64,000 bases of DNA from Desulforhabdus amnigena (GCF_027925305.1 NZ_BSDR01000001.1:2321001-2385000), one strand, 5' to 3'; shown: positions 17,583-28,611, counted from the first letter of the stretch. Notes: generated by a model from the letters alone, not told the origin. A program made the numbers and translations.

Positions 17583-19475
17583 TTAGCCCATACTTTCTCT
17601 ATTCCCTTTTTCTTTTTCCTGGAATCGTTTCAAGTAAATCATGAGGACAGACAGGGCTGCGGGCGTGATGCCCGGAATTCTGGAGGCCTGCCCCAATGAA
17701 ATGGGGCGAATGGAGCTGAGGTTCTGCTTGATTTCATTAGAGAGCCCCGGAATATCCCCATAGGAAAAATCAACGGGAATCGAGATGTTTTCAAGCGATT
17801 TGAATTTCCTGACTTCCTGTTCCTGCCGCCTGAGATATCCCTCGTATTTGCATTCCACCTCCACCTGCTCTTTCACCCTTTCCGCAAGAGGCTCCGGAGG
17901 GGCGGAGAGAGCTTCGATATCGCCGTAAGTGAGTTCCGGCCGTTTGAGGAGCCTGTCCAGGGAAACCGGCTCTTCCAAGGGGGGAGAACCCTTTTCCAAT
18001 AGCGCTGAATTGATGGCGGCTGACGGACGCAGATGCGTATGACGAAGCCGTTCCAGTTCGGCATGAACGGCGTCGCGCCTTTCGAGAAGCTCCCGGAGAG
18101 CGGAATGGGGGCGCAGTCCCAACTCGCAGCCTTTTTCCAAAAGCCTCATGTCCGCATTGTCTTCCCGCAGCAAAAGACGATATTCAGCGCGGGAAGTAAA
18201 GATACGGTAGGGTTCATTGGTCCCGCGAGTCACAAGGTCATCCACCAAAACAGCCATGTAGGCTTCCGAACGATTCAGAAGAAAGGGGGGTCTCTTCTGT
18301 ACTTTCAGGGCCGCGTTGATCCCCGCCCACAAGCCCTGGGCGGCGGCTTCTTCATAGCCCGAAGTGCCGTTTATCTGACCGGCCAGATAGAGCCCCTGGA
18401 CTCTTTTGGTTTCGAGAGTGGGAAGAAGCTGTGTCGGTTGAACGAAATCATATTCAATGGCATACGCGGGACGCATCACTTCTGCGTTTTCCAGGCCGGG
18501 AATGGTTCGGATAAGCCCCAGCTGCACTTCGTACGGCAGGGAGTTTCCTGTTCCACTGGCATAGATTTCCTCGGTCTCCAAGCCTTCCGGTTCCAGGATG
18601 ATCTGGTGAAACTCCTTGTGGGGAAAACGCATGATCTTGTCTTCCAGAGACGGGCAATAGCGGGCTGAAACCCCTTCGATGGTTCCATTGTAAAGGGGGG
18701 AAAGATGAATGTGGCGCCGTACCTGGTCGTGGGTGCTTTCGTGGGTCCTACCGATGAAGCAGGAAATCTGGGGCAGGTCGATGCGTTCCGTCGAGAGAGA
18801 AAAAGGCCTGGGATTCGGGTCCCCTTCCTGTTCCCTGAATTGAGTGAAATCGATGCTCTCCCTGTGTATGCGGGCTGGAGTCCCCGTTTTCATCCGTCCC
18901 AGAGTAAACCCCATTTTCACCAACTGGTCCGCCAACACATTGGAGGGAAATTCTCCCGCCCGCCCGGAGGGAATCCGGGTGCTGCCGATATGGACCAGAC
19001 CGTGCAGAAACGTCCCTGTGGCCAGAACGACAGCTCCGGCGCTGAAAAAGGTTCCCATCTGGTCGACGATGCCCCTTACCCGACCATCCTCCACTACCAA
19101 AGATTCCACCAGGGTCTGCTTCAATTCCAGATTTTCCTGGAGTTCCAAAGCATGCTTCATGGCGCGGCGGTAGAGCACCTTGTCGTTTTGGGTGCGCGTG
19201 CCGCGGACCGCAGGGCCTTTCTTGGTATTGAGCAGACGAAATTGGATGGCCGTGCGATCCGTCACCTTTGCCATTTCACCACCCAATGCGTCGATTTCCT
19301 TAACGAGGTGGCCCTTTCCGATTCCTCCCACAGACGGCGAGCATGGCATGTGCGCGACCGTATCCAGGTAAATGGAAAAAATCAGAGTCTTACATCCCAT
19401 GCGGGCCGCAGCGAGAGCCGCTTCGCATCCAGCATGGCCGGCTCCTACGACTATCACGTCATATCCGTGGATCAT
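17583..19475 (-). CDS. mnmG: tRNA uridine-5-carboxymethylaminomethyl modification enzyme MnmG (GidA)
   Basis: 630 residues, full length. The FAD-binding [19 protein letters not shown] opens the protein, followed by [21 protein letters not shown], the [17 protein letters not shown] signature and the second signature [20 protein letters not shown]. The C-terminal helical tRNA-binding domain ends near [15 protein letters not shown]. With MnmE it modifies wobble U34 of several tRNAs. mnmE is not adjacent. It is divergent from the YhcC-like gene at 19625. Confidence 0.97.
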   Translation of the reverse strand: MIHGYDVIVVGAGHAGCEAALAAARMGCKTLIFSIYLDTVAHMPCSPSVGGIGKGHLVKEIDALGGEMAKVTDRTAIQFRLLNTKKGPAVRGTRTQNDKVLYRRAMKHALELQENLELKQTLVESLVVEDGRVRGIVDQMGTFFSAGAVVLATGTFLHGLVHIGSTRIPSGRAGEFPSNVLADQLVKMGFTLGRMKTGTPARIHRESIDFTQFREQEGDPNPRPFSLSTERIDLPQISCFIGRTHESTHDQVRRHIHLSPLYNGTIEGVSARYCPSLEDKIMRFPHKEFHQIILEPEGLETEEIYASGTGNSLPYEVQLGLIRTIPGLENAEVMRPAYAIEYDFVQPTQLLPTLETKRVQGLYLAGQINGTSGYEEAAAQGLWAGINAALKVQKRPPFLLNRSEAYMAVLVDDLVTRGTNEPYRIFTSRAEYRLLLREDNADMRLLEKGCELGLRPHSALRELLERRDAVHAELERLRHTHLRPSAAINSALLEKGSPPLEEPVSLDRLLKRPELTYGDIEALSAPPEPLAERVKEQVEVECKYEGYLRRQEQEVRKFKSLENISIPVDFSYGDIPGLSNEIKQNLSSIRPISLGQASRIPGITPAALSVLMIYLKRFQEKEKGNRESMG

Positions 19476-19624
19476 CTTCTAAAATCCTTCGCATTGAGCT
19501 ATAATTTTTTTGATTTGTTCGTCTTGCCGATGCGATGATTCTTTCTCCGTTACCGGCGTCATGACCAAACCGTACGGCAAAAACATCCAACTCTCAATCC
19601 TTATGCCGCAAAGAATCGAGAATC

Positions 19625-20542
19625 ATGCTCACAAAACCTTATAGAGACTATAATTCATACCTGAGAGAACTTTTTGGCTGCCGCGTTCAAAAAATCACTC
19701 TGGATGCCGGTTTGACATGCCCCAACCGGGACGGCACTCTGAGCACCGGCGGATGCATTTACTGTAACGAACGAGGCTCGGGCACCGGAGCTTCTCAGCA
19801 ATCGCAAAGTATAACGGAACAACTCAAAAAGGGAAAAGACTACTTGAAACGAAGGTACAAGGCCACAAAATTCCTTGGCTATTTTCAGTCTTTCACCAAC
19901 ACCTACGCACCCCTTTCCACTCTGAAATCGCTCTATGAGGAGGCATTGTCCGATCCTGATGTCGTTGGCCTGACCATCGGAACACGCCCAGACTGTGTAT
20001 CCGAGGAAGTGCTGGAATATCTGGAAGGCCGGTCCAGGGAGCACTTGATCTGGCTCGAATACGGTCTTCAATCGGCCCACGACGTCACTCTCCGCCGCAT
20101 CAACAGGGGCCATGACGTGGCGGCCTTTGTGGATGCCGTGCAGCACACTCGAGCTCGAAAGATTCCCATATGTGTGCATGTCATACTGGGCCTTCCGGGA
20201 GAAGATCGTGAGATGATGCTGGAGACAGCACGTTTCCTGGCGGGACAGGATATCCAGGCCCTGAAGATTCACCTTCTATATGTCGTGCGCGGAACAGTTC
20301 TGGAAGAATGGTATGTGAAGGGGGATTACAGGTGCCTTTCCCGCGAGGAATATGTGGCGGTAGCGGGTCAATTTCTGTCGCTCCTCCCACCTCGTTTCAT
20401 TATACAGCGCGTCACCGGCGACCCTCACCCGGAGGAGCTGGTGGCACCTCTCTGGGCATTGGAAAAGAGTCAAAACATTCAAGCCCTGCATGCTTATATG
20501 GAGCGGCATGGACTCTACCAGGGGAAGGCTCACCGAACTTGA
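19625..20542 (+). CDS. Radical SAM protein, YhcC family
   Basis: 305 residues, the TIGR01212/YhcC length. The opening YNSYLRELFGCRVQKITLDA and the cluster site (CPNRDGTLSTGGCIYC) are diagnostic; the spacing is unusual for radical SAM proteins but standard in this family. IGTRPDCVSEEVL, LEYGLQSAHD and HVILGLPGEDREMMLET follow. Function is not established; the family resembles tRNA-modifying or coproporphyrinogen-type radical SAM proteins. Monocistronic or co-transcribed with gspG 135 bases downstream, which has its own promoter. Confidence 0.88.
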   Translation: MLTKPYRDYNSYLRELFGCRVQKITLDAGLTCPNRDGTLSTGGCIYCNERGSGTGASQQSQSITEQLKKGKDYLKRRYKATKFLGYFQSFTNTYAPLSTLKSLYEEALSDPDVVGLTIGTRPDCVSEEVLEYLEGRSREHLIWLEYGLQSAHDVTLRRINRGHDVAAFVDAVQHTRARKIPICVHVILGLPGEDREMMLETARFLAGQDIQALKIHLLYVVRGTVLEEWYVKGDYRCLSREEYVAVAGQFLSLLPPRFIIQRVTGDPHPEELVAPLWALEKSQNIQALHAYMERHGLYQGKAHRT

Positions 20543-20577
20543 ATCAAAGACTTTCGGATTTTGCCTTTTTCTTCACA

Positions 20578-20606
20578 TTGACACAAACGGGTCAGTCCGT
20601 TAAATA
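20578..20606 (+). promoter_or_regulatory. Sigma-70-type promoter for gspG
   Basis: Perfect TTGACA (20578-20583), 17 bases, then TAAATA (20601-20606), about 70 bases before the gspG start codon. Confidence 0.6.
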
Positions 20607-20676
20607 CTTCTCGGGGCAAAGGCACCACCGAAATTCGATGTCCCCTATATTCGATATCTATATAAAGGAGAATTTC

Positions 20677-21129
20677 ATGAGAAAGTCTTACGACAGGTAC
20701 TTCGATAAAGAACGAAACTGCGGCATGCGAGAAAAAGGTTTTACACTTATCGAATTGCTGATTGTAATGATCATCCTCGGGTTGCTGGCAGCTCTGGTCG
20801 CTCCTAAAATGTTCCAAAAGGTGGGCAGTTCCAAACAGAAGGCGGCAAAAGCACAAATATCCATGTTGTCGACAGCCCTCGATGCTTACCGGCTGGATGT
20901 CGGGTCCTACCCCACAACCGATGAAGGAATGGAGGCCCTCAGAAAAAACCCCAACCGGGATACCTGGGACGGGCCTTATTTATCAAAAGACGTCCCTCCG
21001 GATCCGTGGGGGCACCCGTATGTTTACCGGTTCCCAGGCGAACACGGCGATTATGATCTTTATTCTCTGGGAGCGGATGGTCAGGATGGCGGCGAAGGTG
21101 AAAATGCTGATATAGTGAGTTGGGAATAA
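20677..21129 (+). CDS. gspG: Type II secretion major pseudopilin GspG
   Basis: 150 residues from the ATG at 20677, with AAAGGAG upstream. A 16-residue basic leader ends at KG, then the prepilin motif FTLIELLIVMIILGLLAAL with the required Glu at position +5. The rest matches GspG: YRLDVGSYPTTDEGMEALRKNP, WDGPYLSKDVPPDPWGHPY and the calcium-site tail YDLYSLGADGQDGGEGENADI. GspG forms the periplasmic pseudopilus after cleavage by prepilin peptidase. No other gsp gene is nearby, so this is an orphan copy, with its own promoter and a weak hairpin (21128-21154) after it. Confidence 0.92.
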   Translation: MRKSYDRYFDKERNCGMREKGFTLIELLIVMIILGLLAALVAPKMFQKVGSSKQKAAKAQISMLSTALDAYRLDVGSYPTTDEGMEALRKNPNRDTWDGPYLSKDVPPDPWGHPYVYRFPGEHGDYDLYSLGADGQDGGEGENADIVSWE

Positions 21130-21166
21130 CCGGATCCTGCGGTTTGAACCGGTTTATTTTTCTACT
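21128..21166 (+). terminator. Possible terminator after gspG
   Basis: AACCGG (21128-21133) can pair with CCGGTT (21149-21154), followed by TATTTTTC. A short stem with a 15-base loop, so weak. Confidence 0.35.
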
Positions 21167-21171
21167 TTCTC

Positions 21172-21200
21172 TTGACTTTACCGGGGAAAAATGATTTTAG
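21172..21200 (+). promoter_or_regulatory. Promoter of tRNA-Leu
   Basis: TTGACT (21172-21177), 17 bases, then TTTTAG; about 40 bases before the tRNA. The -10 element is weak. Confidence 0.4.
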
Positions 21201-21238
21201 GAGAGTTTTGCGGCAGATAGCTTTGTTGGTTCCCTTGT

Positions 21239-21325
21239 GCGAGAGTGGCGGAACTGGTAGACGCACTGGACTTAGGATCCAGCCCTGCTGGCAGGATGGG
21301 GGTTCAACTCCCCCCTCTCGCACCA
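21239..21325 (+). tRNA. tRNA-Leu (anticodon TAG)
   Basis: The acceptor GCGAGAG (21239-21245) pairs with CTCTCGC (21315-21321); the anticodon stem CTGGA/TCCAG encloses loop CTTAGGA with anticodon TAG at 21273-21275. A long class II variable arm and GGTTCAACTCC T-arm are present, and CCA is encoded. Confidence 0.97.
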
Positions 21326-21387
21326 GGTCAGATATGATATTTTCCGATTGCGATGACTTTCCAACAGAAAGGCAAAAGAACGTGGAA

Positions 21388-22698
21388 ATGAACGTTTCCG
21401 TTGTCGACCTTAGTGCAAATCAAAAGAAACTTCATGTAGAAATCCCTGCCGACAAGGTTCGGAAGGAGCTCGAAGCGAAATATCGAGACTTGAGCAAACA
21501 AGTCCGAATCAAGGGTTTTCGACCGGGGAAAGTACCCCGCAGCATCCTGAAATCCTATTATGGTAAAACCGTTGAACATGAGGTTTCATCACAGTTCATT
21601 CAGGATACCTTTTCCGAGGCGTTGCGCGAAGCGGACTTACACCCTCTCGTGCAGGCGGATGTCAGTGAAACCCGTTTCGATGACAACGGTGCGTTTGTTT
21701 ACGTTGCCGTCGTGGATGTCTCCCCCCCCTTCGAAGTTGAAGGGTATAAAGGGCTGGAAGTTCAAAAGTCTCCCGTAAAAATCGATGAGGATCAGGTCCA
21801 GGCCGAATTGGAACGGATCCGTGAGCAAAATGCTCAGCTTCTTCTCGTCGAGGAAGACCGGGCGATCCAGGAAGGTGACGTCGTTCTGACGGACTTTGTG
21901 CCTTCTCTGGACGGCAAGGTTTTCGAGAAGGGAAAGACCGAAGATTTTATGGTCGAAGTTGGAAAGCATGCCATTCACCCGGAATTCGACGGACACCTGA
22001 TCGGACACCATGCAGGGGAGTCGGTTTCTTTTGAGCTGGACTACCCGGAGGATACCCCCACACCGGAAATTCGGGGCAAGAGGGTTCACTTCGATGTTCA
22101 GATCAAGGAAATCAAGAAGAAGGAGCTCCCCGAACTCAATGACGAGCTGGCGCGGACGGTTAAGTTCGACACGTTGGACGCTCTGAAAGAATCCATTCGC
22201 GAAAGGCTGCGAAAGCGGGAAGAAGAGAGAATTTCCGTAGAGGTTCGTCAGCAGATAACAGATCAACTTTTGAGTAAAGTCCAACTGGATCTCTCTTCCA
22301 AGGTGATCGAACGGGAAGTGGACCGGTTGATTGACCTTCTCAAAAACCAGTTCGAGAGTCAGGGTTTGAAAATAGATACCTCCAGGTTCAATACGCCTGA
22401 AATAAGAGGCGAGTACCGTCCGCAGGCAGTGAGGAACCTTTCTCAGCGTTTGATTTTCCAGCAAATTGCAAAACAGGAAAACATCGAACTGACAGACGAG
22501 GACCTGGAAGAGATCTATCGGGGGATTGCCCTTTATGCCCGAATGGATGTTGAAAAGGTCAAAGCGGAATACGCCGACAGCTCCCTGGTGGAACAGGCAA
22601 AAGAGGGCAAGATCCAGGAAAAAGTCCTGAAACTTTTAGAAGAAACAGCGGTTTACAAGGAACTCCCCGATGAGGGGGTGAATACAAACACAGATTGA
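21388..22698 (+). CDS. tig: Trigger factor (ribosome-associated chaperone, PPIase)
   Basis: 436 residues from the ATG at 21388; an in-frame GTG two codons earlier (21382) is better spaced from AAAGG and may be the true start. The ribosome-binding signature [11 protein letters not shown] (with FRxGK) is intact in the N-terminal domain, followed by the PPIase domain ([16 protein letters not shown] ... [21 protein letters not shown]) and the helical C-terminal chaperone domain. It binds nascent chains at the ribosome exit. It opens the conserved tig-clpP-clpX-lon cluster; clpP starts ten bases after its stop. Confidence 0.96.
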   Translation: MNVSVVDLSANQKKLHVEIPADKVRKELEAKYRDLSKQVRIKGFRPGKVPRSILKSYYGKTVEHEVSSQFIQDTFSEALREADLHPLVQADVSETRFDDNGAFVYVAVVDVSPPFEVEGYKGLEVQKSPVKIDEDQVQAELERIREQNAQLLLVEEDRAIQEGDVVLTDFVPSLDGKVFEKGKTEDFMVEVGKHAIHPEFDGHLIGHHAGESVSFELDYPEDTPTPEIRGKRVHFDVQIKEIKKKELPELNDELARTVKFDTLDALKESIRERLRKREEERISVEVRQQITDQLLSKVQLDLSSKVIEREVDRLIDLLKNQFESQGLKIDTSRFNTPEIRGEYRPQAVRNLSQRLIFQQIAKQENIELTDEDLEEIYRGIALYARMDVEKVKAEYADSSLVEQAKEGKIQEKVLKLLEETAVYKELPDEGVNTNTD

Positions 22699-22708
22699 GG
22701 AGTTACAA

Positions 22709-23320
22709 ATGTCCCTTATCCCTGTCGTCATTGAACAGAGTAGTCGAGGTGAGCGAGCCTTTGATATTTATTCTCGCTTATTGAGGGACCGAATCATATT
22801 TTTGGGCACCGCCATTACGGATGAAGTCGCCAATGTGATCATCGCTCAGATGCTTTTCCTTGAATCGGAGGATCCCGACAAGGATATCCACTTCTATATC
22901 AATTCTCCGGGAGGATTGGTCACGGCAGGGCTCGCTATCTACGACACGATGCAGTACATCAAGCCCAATGTTTCCACCCTTTGCATGGGGCAAGCCGCCA
23001 GCATGGCAGCTGTTTTGATGGCTGCAGGAATGAAAGGCAAGCGATACGCCCTTCCCCATGTGCGCATCATGTTGCATCAGCCCATGGGCGGATTCCAGGG
23101 CCAGGCAACCGACGTGGACATTCAGGCGAAAGAAATCCTGCGCCTGCGGGAAGAGCTGAACCAGATCCTGGTTCGGCACACCGGCAAGGAACTGGAACAG
23201 ATCCAGCGAGACACCGAAAGAGACTTTTTCATGTCCGGTTTACAGGCCAAAGAATACGGCATGGTGGACGAAGTCATCACGTCGAGAGGAGTCGGTGAAA
23301 CCGCAACCCGGGGCGCATGA
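22709..23320 (+). CDS. clpP: ATP-dependent Clp protease proteolytic subunit
   Basis: 203 residues. The catalytic triad is Ser98 (MGQAASMAA), His123 (MLHQPMGG) and Asp172 (RDTERDFF). ClpP forms the tetradecameric serine-protease chamber fed by ClpX in the cytoplasm. Immediately downstream of tig; a GC-rich hairpin follows, separating it from clpX by 569 bases, longer than usual for this cluster. Confidence 0.98.
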   Translation: MSLIPVVIEQSSRGERAFDIYSRLLRDRIIFLGTAITDEVANVIIAQMLFLESEDPDKDIHFYINSPGGLVTAGLAIYDTMQYIKPNVSTLCMGQAASMAAVLMAAGMKGKRYALPHVRIMLHQPMGGFQGQATDVDIQAKEILRLREELNQILVRHTGKELEQIQRDTERDFFMSGLQAKEYGMVDEVITSRGVGETATRGA

Positions 23321-23342
23321 CGGAATCTTTTGAAGGTATGAG

Positions 23343-23372
23343 GGTCCAACCCCTCTCATGAGGGGTTGGACC
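23343..23372 (+). terminator. Hairpin after clpP
   Basis: GGTCCAACCCCT and AGGGGTTGGACC form a perfect 12-bp stem with a six-base loop. No strong T-tract follows, so it may be a processing or attenuating structure rather than a complete terminator. Confidence 0.6.
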
Positions 23373-23375
23373 AGA

Positions 23376-23687
23376 TTACTTCAGACTATCCAAAACCTGC
23401 TTCCGGAGCCCTCGGAATTCCCCCTTCACTTTCTCCTCGTTTTTTCCTCTCATCAGGAGACCCATTGAGGCTTTGGTAGCTGGAAACCCGCTCGAACTGT
23501 CACTCTTTCCCCACGAACTTGGATATTCCCCTTCCCGTGTCTTCACCAAAATCCTCTGCACGAATTTTGGGATTCCCTGCATCGCCGAACAACCTTTCTT
23601 TTGTAAATACGGGTACTCATGCTTATTTTTTGTTCCGGCGTGTGTGCTCTTTACAGACGAAAGATATTGACCTTTCTTTATTCTCAA
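23376..23687 (-). CDS. Doubtful small ORF between clpP and clpX
   Basis: A 103-residue basic reading (rich in Lys, Arg, Gly, Ser) that fills part of the 569-base clpP-clpX gap on the opposite strand. It has no recognised domain. Its 3' end reaches the clpP hairpin. As nothing overlaps it on the plus strand it could be real, but its composition is unremarkable and it may be chance. Confidence 0.2.
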   Translation of the reverse strand: MRIKKGQYLSSVKSTHAGTKNKHEYPYLQKKGCSAMQGIPKFVQRILVKTREGEYPSSWGKSDSSSGFPATKASMGLLMRGKNEEKVKGEFRGLRKQVLDSLK

Positions 23688-23889
23688 GGTAGGGGTGTAA
23701 GGCTATGAAAGCTATGTAAAAAGAGAATTAAAAGTGGCTAAAAAAAATCGGCATGGTTATAATATTTTTAAATTGCGAGGGAAAAGGAATTAAGGACCTT
23801 ACATCTTGCATGATATGCAGCACCCCAACGTTATGGTTGTGGTGTCATCCATAATATGGAAATATGCAACATGGCCAAGGAGGACTTGA
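23688..23889. other. clpX upstream region
   Basis: AT-rich DNA with TTATAATATT near 23756-23766, a candidate -10 region for clpX. No clear -35, operator or repeat was recognised. Confidence 0.35.
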
Positions 23890-25143
23890 ATGGCTAGAAA
23901 GCGCGAAGAACGAGGTGGGGAGTTGAGATGCTCCTTTTGTGGCAAGAGTCAGGACGAAGTGAAAAAATTGATCGCGGGTCCTACGGTGTACATCTGCGAT
24001 GAATGTGTCGAACTTTGCAATGACATCATTGCCGAGGAATATGAACGGGAGGAATCGGCCCGCGCCACTCAGATACCAAAACCTGCCGAAATTAAATCCA
24101 TTCTGGATCAGTACGTGATTGGGCAGGAGCGAGCGAAAAAAGTTCTCTCTGTTGCCGTCCACAACCATTACAAACGCATCGAACTGAAGCTCGATAAAAA
24201 TGATGTGGAGCTGCAGAAGAGCAATATTCTCATGATCGGTCCCACCGGTTCAGGGAAAACCCTCCTCGCTCAGACCCTTGCCCGCATTCTCAATGTACCC
24301 TTTACGATAGCGGATGCAACGACGCTTACGGAAGCGGGTTATGTGGGGGAAGATGTTGAAAACATTTTGGTCAGCCTCATTCAGGCGGCCGACTATGATA
24401 TTGAGAAGGCATCGAGAGGAATCGTCTACATCGATGAGATCGACAAGATAGCCAAAAAGTCGGACAGCCCTTCGATAACGCGTGATGTTTCTGGAGAAGG
24501 TGTTCAGCAGGCGCTTCTCAAAATCTTGGAAGGCACAATCGCCAATGTTCCTCCCAAGGGTGGAAGAAAGCATCCTCAGCAGGAATTCATAAAGATTGAT
24601 ACCACGAATATACTCTTTATCGTGGGGGGGGCTTTCAATCATCTTGAAAACATCATACAGTCCAGAGTGGGGGTCAAAGGACTCGGCTTTGGAGCTGAAA
24701 TCCGCAGCAAGGAAGAAAAGAGCCTGGGAGAGGTGCTTGTCCGCGTGCAGCCGGAAGATCTCATCAGGTTCGGCATGATTCCCGAGTTCGTTGGGCGGTT
24801 GCCCGTCATCGCGACGCTCAAGGAACTCACAGAAGATGAGCTGGTAAGCATTCTGACCGAACCCAAGAATGCGTTGGTCAAGCAGTACAAGAAACTTTTC
24901 GAACTCGAGGATGTACGTCTTCGCTTTACGGATGGTGTCCTCAAGGCCATTGCCAAGGAGGCCATCAATAGAAAATCCGGAGCAAGAGGGCTTCGATCCA
25001 TCATGGAGAATATCATGTTGGATATTATGTATGACCTGCCTTCACAACCAGAAATTCAGGAGTGCATCATCAATGAAGATGTCCTCCTCAAACAAGCCGA
25101 ACCCTTGCTCATGTACCGGGGGCAGAGTCAAGAATCTGCTTAG
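23890..25143 (+). CDS. clpX: ATP-dependent Clp protease ATP-binding subunit ClpX
   Basis: 417 residues. An N-terminal zinc finger (CSFC ... CDECVELC) is followed by the AAA+ module with Walker [13 protein letters not shown], Walker [11 protein letters not shown], the pore loop in the GYVGEDVEN region, the IGF loop equivalent GLGFGAEI and sensor 2 [10 protein letters not shown]. ClpX unfolds substrates and threads them into ClpP. A strong terminator follows, so clpX and lon are probably separate transcripts. Confidence 0.98.
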   Translation: MARKREERGGELRCSFCGKSQDEVKKLIAGPTVYICDECVELCNDIIAEEYEREESARATQIPKPAEIKSILDQYVIGQERAKKVLSVAVHNHYKRIELKLDKNDVELQKSNILMIGPTGSGKTLLAQTLARILNVPFTIADATTLTEAGYVGEDVENILVSLIQAADYDIEKASRGIVYIDEIDKIAKKSDSPSITRDVSGEGVQQALLKILEGTIANVPPKGGRKHPQQEFIKIDTTNILFIVGGAFNHLENIIQSRVGVKGLGFGAEIRSKEEKSLGEVLVRVQPEDLIRFGMIPEFVGRLPVIATLKELTEDELVSILTEPKNALVKQYKKLFELEDVRLRFTDGVLKAIAKEAINRKSGARGLRSIMENIMLDIMYDLPSQPEIQECIINEDVLLKQAEPLLMYRGQSQESA

Positions 25144-25238
25144 AGCCTGCTCCTCTTTTGAGGGGAAGAGCCGAAGGATGCTCGACTCTCAAGCAGATGA
25201 ATTTTTCAGATAGCTAATATCCTGCAAAAAGATATCCT

Positions 25239-25272
25239 ATAAAAAGCCGATGTATCCACATCGGCTTTTTAT
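25239..25272 (+). terminator. Rho-independent terminator after clpX
   Basis: ATAAAAAGCCGATGT / ACATCGGCTTTTTAT, a 15-bp stem with an ATCC loop and built-in A and T tracts. Confidence 0.88.
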
Positions 25273-25377
25273 AAGGTACAACCGCTGAATATTTTATGGA
25301 AGTGTTGGATTATTTTGAATTGAGGGACGCACTGGGTAGAACCGGCATATGTTTTCAACGGGAGAGATTACCGAATC

Positions 25378-27825
25378 ATGTTTAAGCTAACCAGAAATAA
25401 GGACGACCAACAAAATAATGCCCACACCTTTGCTCTCCCACTATTGCCTTTGAGAGACATCGTGGTTTTTCCAGCCATGGTGGTTCCTTTGTTTGTGGGA
25501 CGTGACAAATCGGTAAATGCTTTAGAAAAAGCGATGAGTATGGACAAGAAGATCTTCCTGTCCGCTCAAACAAAAGCAAAAATGGATGATCCCCAGGAAT
25601 CGGACATTCACCGGGTGGGCACGGTTGCCAACATCCTGCAAATTTTGCGACTTCCGGATGGAACGGTCAAGGTTCTGGTGGAAGGCGAGTTTCGTTCGAA
25701 AATCATCAATTTTCTTCCCAACAACGAATACTTTCACGTTCACCTGGAGGAGCTTGAAGAGCCCCCGCAGAATCCATTGGAAGTGGAGGCCTTACGGCGC
25801 AACCTGCGTTCAGCTTTTGAAAGCTATAGTAAGCACAATAAGAAAATCACTCAAGAAGTGTTGGATGCCGTAGCCGCAGTCGACGAACCTTCTCGCCTGG
25901 TCGATACCATCGCAGCCTACATGCCTTTGAAGCTGGAAGTCAAGCAGGCCCTTTTGGAAACCCTGGATGTTTCTTTGAGAATGGAAAGATTGTTCGGACA
26001 CATTCGGGCCGAAATCGAAATCATCCAGACGGAAGAACGCATCAAGGGCCGGGTCAAAAAGCAAATGGAAAAGACCCAGCGCGAATATTATCTCAATGAG
26101 CAGATGCGCGCCATTCAGAAAGAAATGGGCGAGAAGGATGACTTCAAGTCCGAGTTGGAAGATCTTGAAAAACGCATCAAACGGAAAAAACTCACCAAGG
26201 AGGCGGGAACAAAGGTACGGGCGGAGTTCAAGAAACTCAAGCTCATGTCTCCCATGAGCGCCGAAGCAACCGTGGTGAGAAATTACATCGATTGGATCCT
26301 TTCTCTTCCCTGGTTTGAGAAGACCAGGGACAAGATCGACATCGATGAAGCGGCACGAATCCTCAATGAGGATCATTACGCTCTTGAAAAACCGAAAGAA
26401 CGGATTTTAGAGTACCTGGCAGTCCAGGCGCTTGTAAAAAAAATCAAGGGCCCCATTCTCTGTTTCGTAGGCCCTCCCGGAGTCGGAAAGACATCCCTCG
26501 CCCGCTCCATCGCCCGGTCCATGAACCGAAACTTCATTCGGCTTTCCCTGGGCGGAGTGCGGGATGAGGCGGAAATTCGAGGTCACCGAAGAACCTACAT
26601 CGGTGCGATGCCTGGAAAGATCATTCAAAGCCTCAAAAAGGTAAAAAGCAACAATCCGGTATTTTGTCTTGATGAAATCGATAAGATGAGTGCAGACTTT
26701 CGAGGAGACCCTTCAGCCGCACTCCTGGAAGTGTTGGATCCCGAGCAGAATTTTTCTTTCAATGATCATTATCTGGACCTGGACTACGATCTGTCGGAAA
26801 TTTTCTTCATTACCACGGCCAACACATTGCATTCCATCCCCGCCCCTCTCAGGGATCGCATGGAAATCATACAGATCGAAGGCTACACCGAACTGGACAA
26901 AATGAATATTGCAAAGCAGTTTCTGGTTCAGAAGCAATGTAAAGCCAATGGTCTAAATCCGGAAAACGTGGAATTTCCCGATGAGATTCTGCTCTACATC
27001 ATCCGCCACTATACAAAGGAATCGGGGGTGCGAAATCTGGAACGGGAGATTGCCTCCGTATGCCGTAAGGTAGCCAAGGAAGTCGTTCGCAGCGGAAAAG
27101 CGACTCGAGTGGAATTGACGGAAGAAATCGTTCAGGAATACCTTGGGGTGCCGAAATTCCGCTACGGGCGTGCGGAAGAAAAAGACGAGATCGGTCTGGC
27201 TATGGGATTGGCCTGGACGGAATTTGGCGGCGATATTTTGGGAATTGAAACCATTGCCGTGCCGGGTAAGGGCAAAATCACCATTACGGGTAAACTCGGT
27301 GAGGTCATGCAGGAGTCCGCGCAGGCGGCGCTCAGCTACGTGCGCTCCCGCGCCACGCGCCTGGGAATTGCGCCGGACTTTTACCAGAATCTGGACATCC
27401 ATGTGCATGTTCCCGAAGGAGCAATTCCCAAGGACGGTCCATCGGCAGGCATCACAATGGCAACGTCCATCGTATCGGCCTTGACCCGCATCCCGGTAAG
27501 AAGTGATTTGGCCATGACCGGGGAAATCACTCTCAGGGGGAGAGTCCTCCCCATTGGAGGCCTTAAGGAGAAGATTCTGGCTGCACATCGAGCTCTTTTG
27601 AAGACGGTCCTCGTTCCCAAAGAAAATGCAAAGGACCTCAAAGAGATTCCCGCCAGGATTCTCGAGGAAATTCATGTCGAACTCGTGGAACACACAGACG
27701 ACGTCTTGCATAAGGCCCTGGCATTGAAAGAGGGTGAAGAACTTTTTCATGAACAGGAATCAGGACAGGGTCCCGTTATTTTCGATGCCAAGAAAACGGC
27801 ATCAGACGAAATTCGGGCACACTGA
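25378..27825 (+). CDS. lon: ATP-dependent protease Lon (LonA)
   Basis: 815 residues. An N-terminal substrate-binding domain begins at [19 protein letters not shown]; the AAA+ domain has Walker [14 protein letters not shown] and Walker [11 protein letters not shown]; the protease domain carries the dyad Ser689 ([11 protein letters not shown]) and Lys732 ([13 protein letters not shown]). Cytoplasmic quality-control protease. It ends the tig-clpP-clpX-lon cluster typical of proteobacteria. Followed by the tRNA-Val/tRNA-Asp pair. Confidence 0.98.
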   Translation: MFKLTRNKDDQQNNAHTFALPLLPLRDIVVFPAMVVPLFVGRDKSVNALEKAMSMDKKIFLSAQTKAKMDDPQESDIHRVGTVANILQILRLPDGTVKVLVEGEFRSKIINFLPNNEYFHVHLEELEEPPQNPLEVEALRRNLRSAFESYSKHNKKITQEVLDAVAAVDEPSRLVDTIAAYMPLKLEVKQALLETLDVSLRMERLFGHIRAEIEIIQTEERIKGRVKKQMEKTQREYYLNEQMRAIQKEMGEKDDFKSELEDLEKRIKRKKLTKEAGTKVRAEFKKLKLMSPMSAEATVVRNYIDWILSLPWFEKTRDKIDIDEAARILNEDHYALEKPKERILEYLAVQALVKKIKGPILCFVGPPGVGKTSLARSIARSMNRNFIRLSLGGVRDEAEIRGHRRTYIGAMPGKIIQSLKKVKSNNPVFCLDEIDKMSADFRGDPSAALLEVLDPEQNFSFNDHYLDLDYDLSEIFFITTANTLHSIPAPLRDRMEIIQIEGYTELDKMNIAKQFLVQKQCKANGLNPENVEFPDEILLYIIRHYTKESGVRNLEREIASVCRKVAKEVVRSGKATRVELTEEIVQEYLGVPKFRYGRAEEKDEIGLAMGLAWTEFGGDILGIETIAVPGKGKITITGKLGEVMQESAQAALSYVRSRATRLGIAPDFYQNLDIHVHVPEGAIPKDGPSAGITMATSIVSALTRIPVRSDLAMTGEITLRGRVLPIGGLKEKILAAHRALLKTVLVPKENAKDLKEIPARILEEIHVELVEHTDDVLHKALALKEGEELFHEQESGQGPVIFDAKKTASDEIRAH

Positions 27826-27845
27826 AAATAGTCTTTAAAAAACGC

Positions 27846-27874
27846 TTGACTTTCAAGGGCTGTTCCGGTAAATA
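27846..27874 (+). promoter_or_regulatory. Promoter of the tRNA-Val/tRNA-Asp pair
   Basis: TTGACT (27846-27851), 17 bases, TAAATA (27869-27874), about 50 bases upstream of tRNA-Val. Confidence 0.6.
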
Positions 27875-27924
27875 TTCAAACTCGTTCGGGGGGGAAACAA
27901 GTTGTTCGCCCGGGCGTTTTTTGG

Positions 27925-28000
27925 GGGCGAATAGCTCAGCTGGGAGAGCATCGGCCTTACAAGCCGAGGGTCACAGGTTCGAGCCCTGTTTCGCCCACCA
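27925..28000 (+). tRNA. tRNA-Val (anticodon TAC)
   Basis: GGGCGAA pairs with TTCGCCC; the anticodon stem TCGGC/GCCGA encloses CTTACAA with TAC at 27958-27960; GGTTCGAGCC T-arm; CCA encoded. Confidence 0.97.
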
Positions 28001-28021
28001 AGAAAGTGTTCCACCATATGC

Positions 28022-28098
<77 letters not shown>

Positions 28099-28106
28099 GA
28101 AAATTC

Positions 28107-28140
28107 AAGGAGCCAACAGATCCTATTGGCTCCTTTTTTT
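28107..28140 (+). terminator. Rho-independent terminator of the tRNA pair
   Basis: AAGGAGCCAA / TTGGCTCCTT stem with a nine-base loop and a run of Ts. Confidence 0.9.
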
Positions 28141-28407
28141 ATGTTGTACACACGTTTTCCCTTTACCCCGATTTCCGCATTTTTTGAACCCTCCAAATAG
28201 AATTCCTCTCTCCTTAAATTCTGCAAAGATATGCCTGCAATGGTTGAGCATTGCATCTTTGTCGGAGTAGCGTGACGTCCCTCGCCGTAACCATTTTTCG
28301 ATCACGGCGAGATCCCGCTCCGACATGATGATCAAATGTCTTAATTTTTCATGCATAAAAGAACATCGATCGACAATCCGAATAAAGATGTAGTCAAAGG
28401 CCTTCAC
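28123..28407 (-). CDS. Hypothetical small protein
   Basis: 94 residues from a GTG at 28407. No domain is recognised. The middle (SERDLAVIEKWLRRGTSRYS, then DKDAMLNHCRHIFAEFKERG) looks like natural helical protein and the tail is Lys-rich. Against it: no ribosome site upstream, and the 3' end runs into the tRNA terminator. Internal ATGs could give a shorter product. The DNA between it and the riboswitch (28408-28611) is AT-rich and shows no other feature. Confidence 0.3.
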   Translation of the reverse strand: MKAFDYIFIRIVDRCSFMHEKLRHLIIMSERDLAVIEKWLRRGTSRYSDKDAMLNHCRHIFAEFKERGILFGGFKKCGNRGKGKTCVQHKKRSQ

Positions 28408-28611
28408 TATATGTAGGACATAAACTACATTTAATAAAAATCCCCCTGTTTTTCAGAGCGATTCCACCTCAGCAAAGTTCGGGTCAACAATAATTCAACT
28501 CACTGACATTAAATGATTTATTCTCTTTGTTCGCATTTTTGGCCAATGCAATGGCATGAATTGTGTAAATTCAAGAGCGGTTTCGAATGTAATTGTATTA
28601 AATACTTAGAA

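Noticed and set aside
20580-20660. Leader of gspG considered as a second GEMM riboswitch because of GGCAAAGGCACC
   Set aside because: The conserved GGCAAACC, GAAA loop and GACGCAAA blocks are absent; only the promoter is supported.
28540-28600. Possible sigma-54 promoter (TGGCATGAATTGTGT) upstream of the riboswitch
   Set aside because: Spacing between the GG and the second element is two bases too short for -24/-12 promoters.
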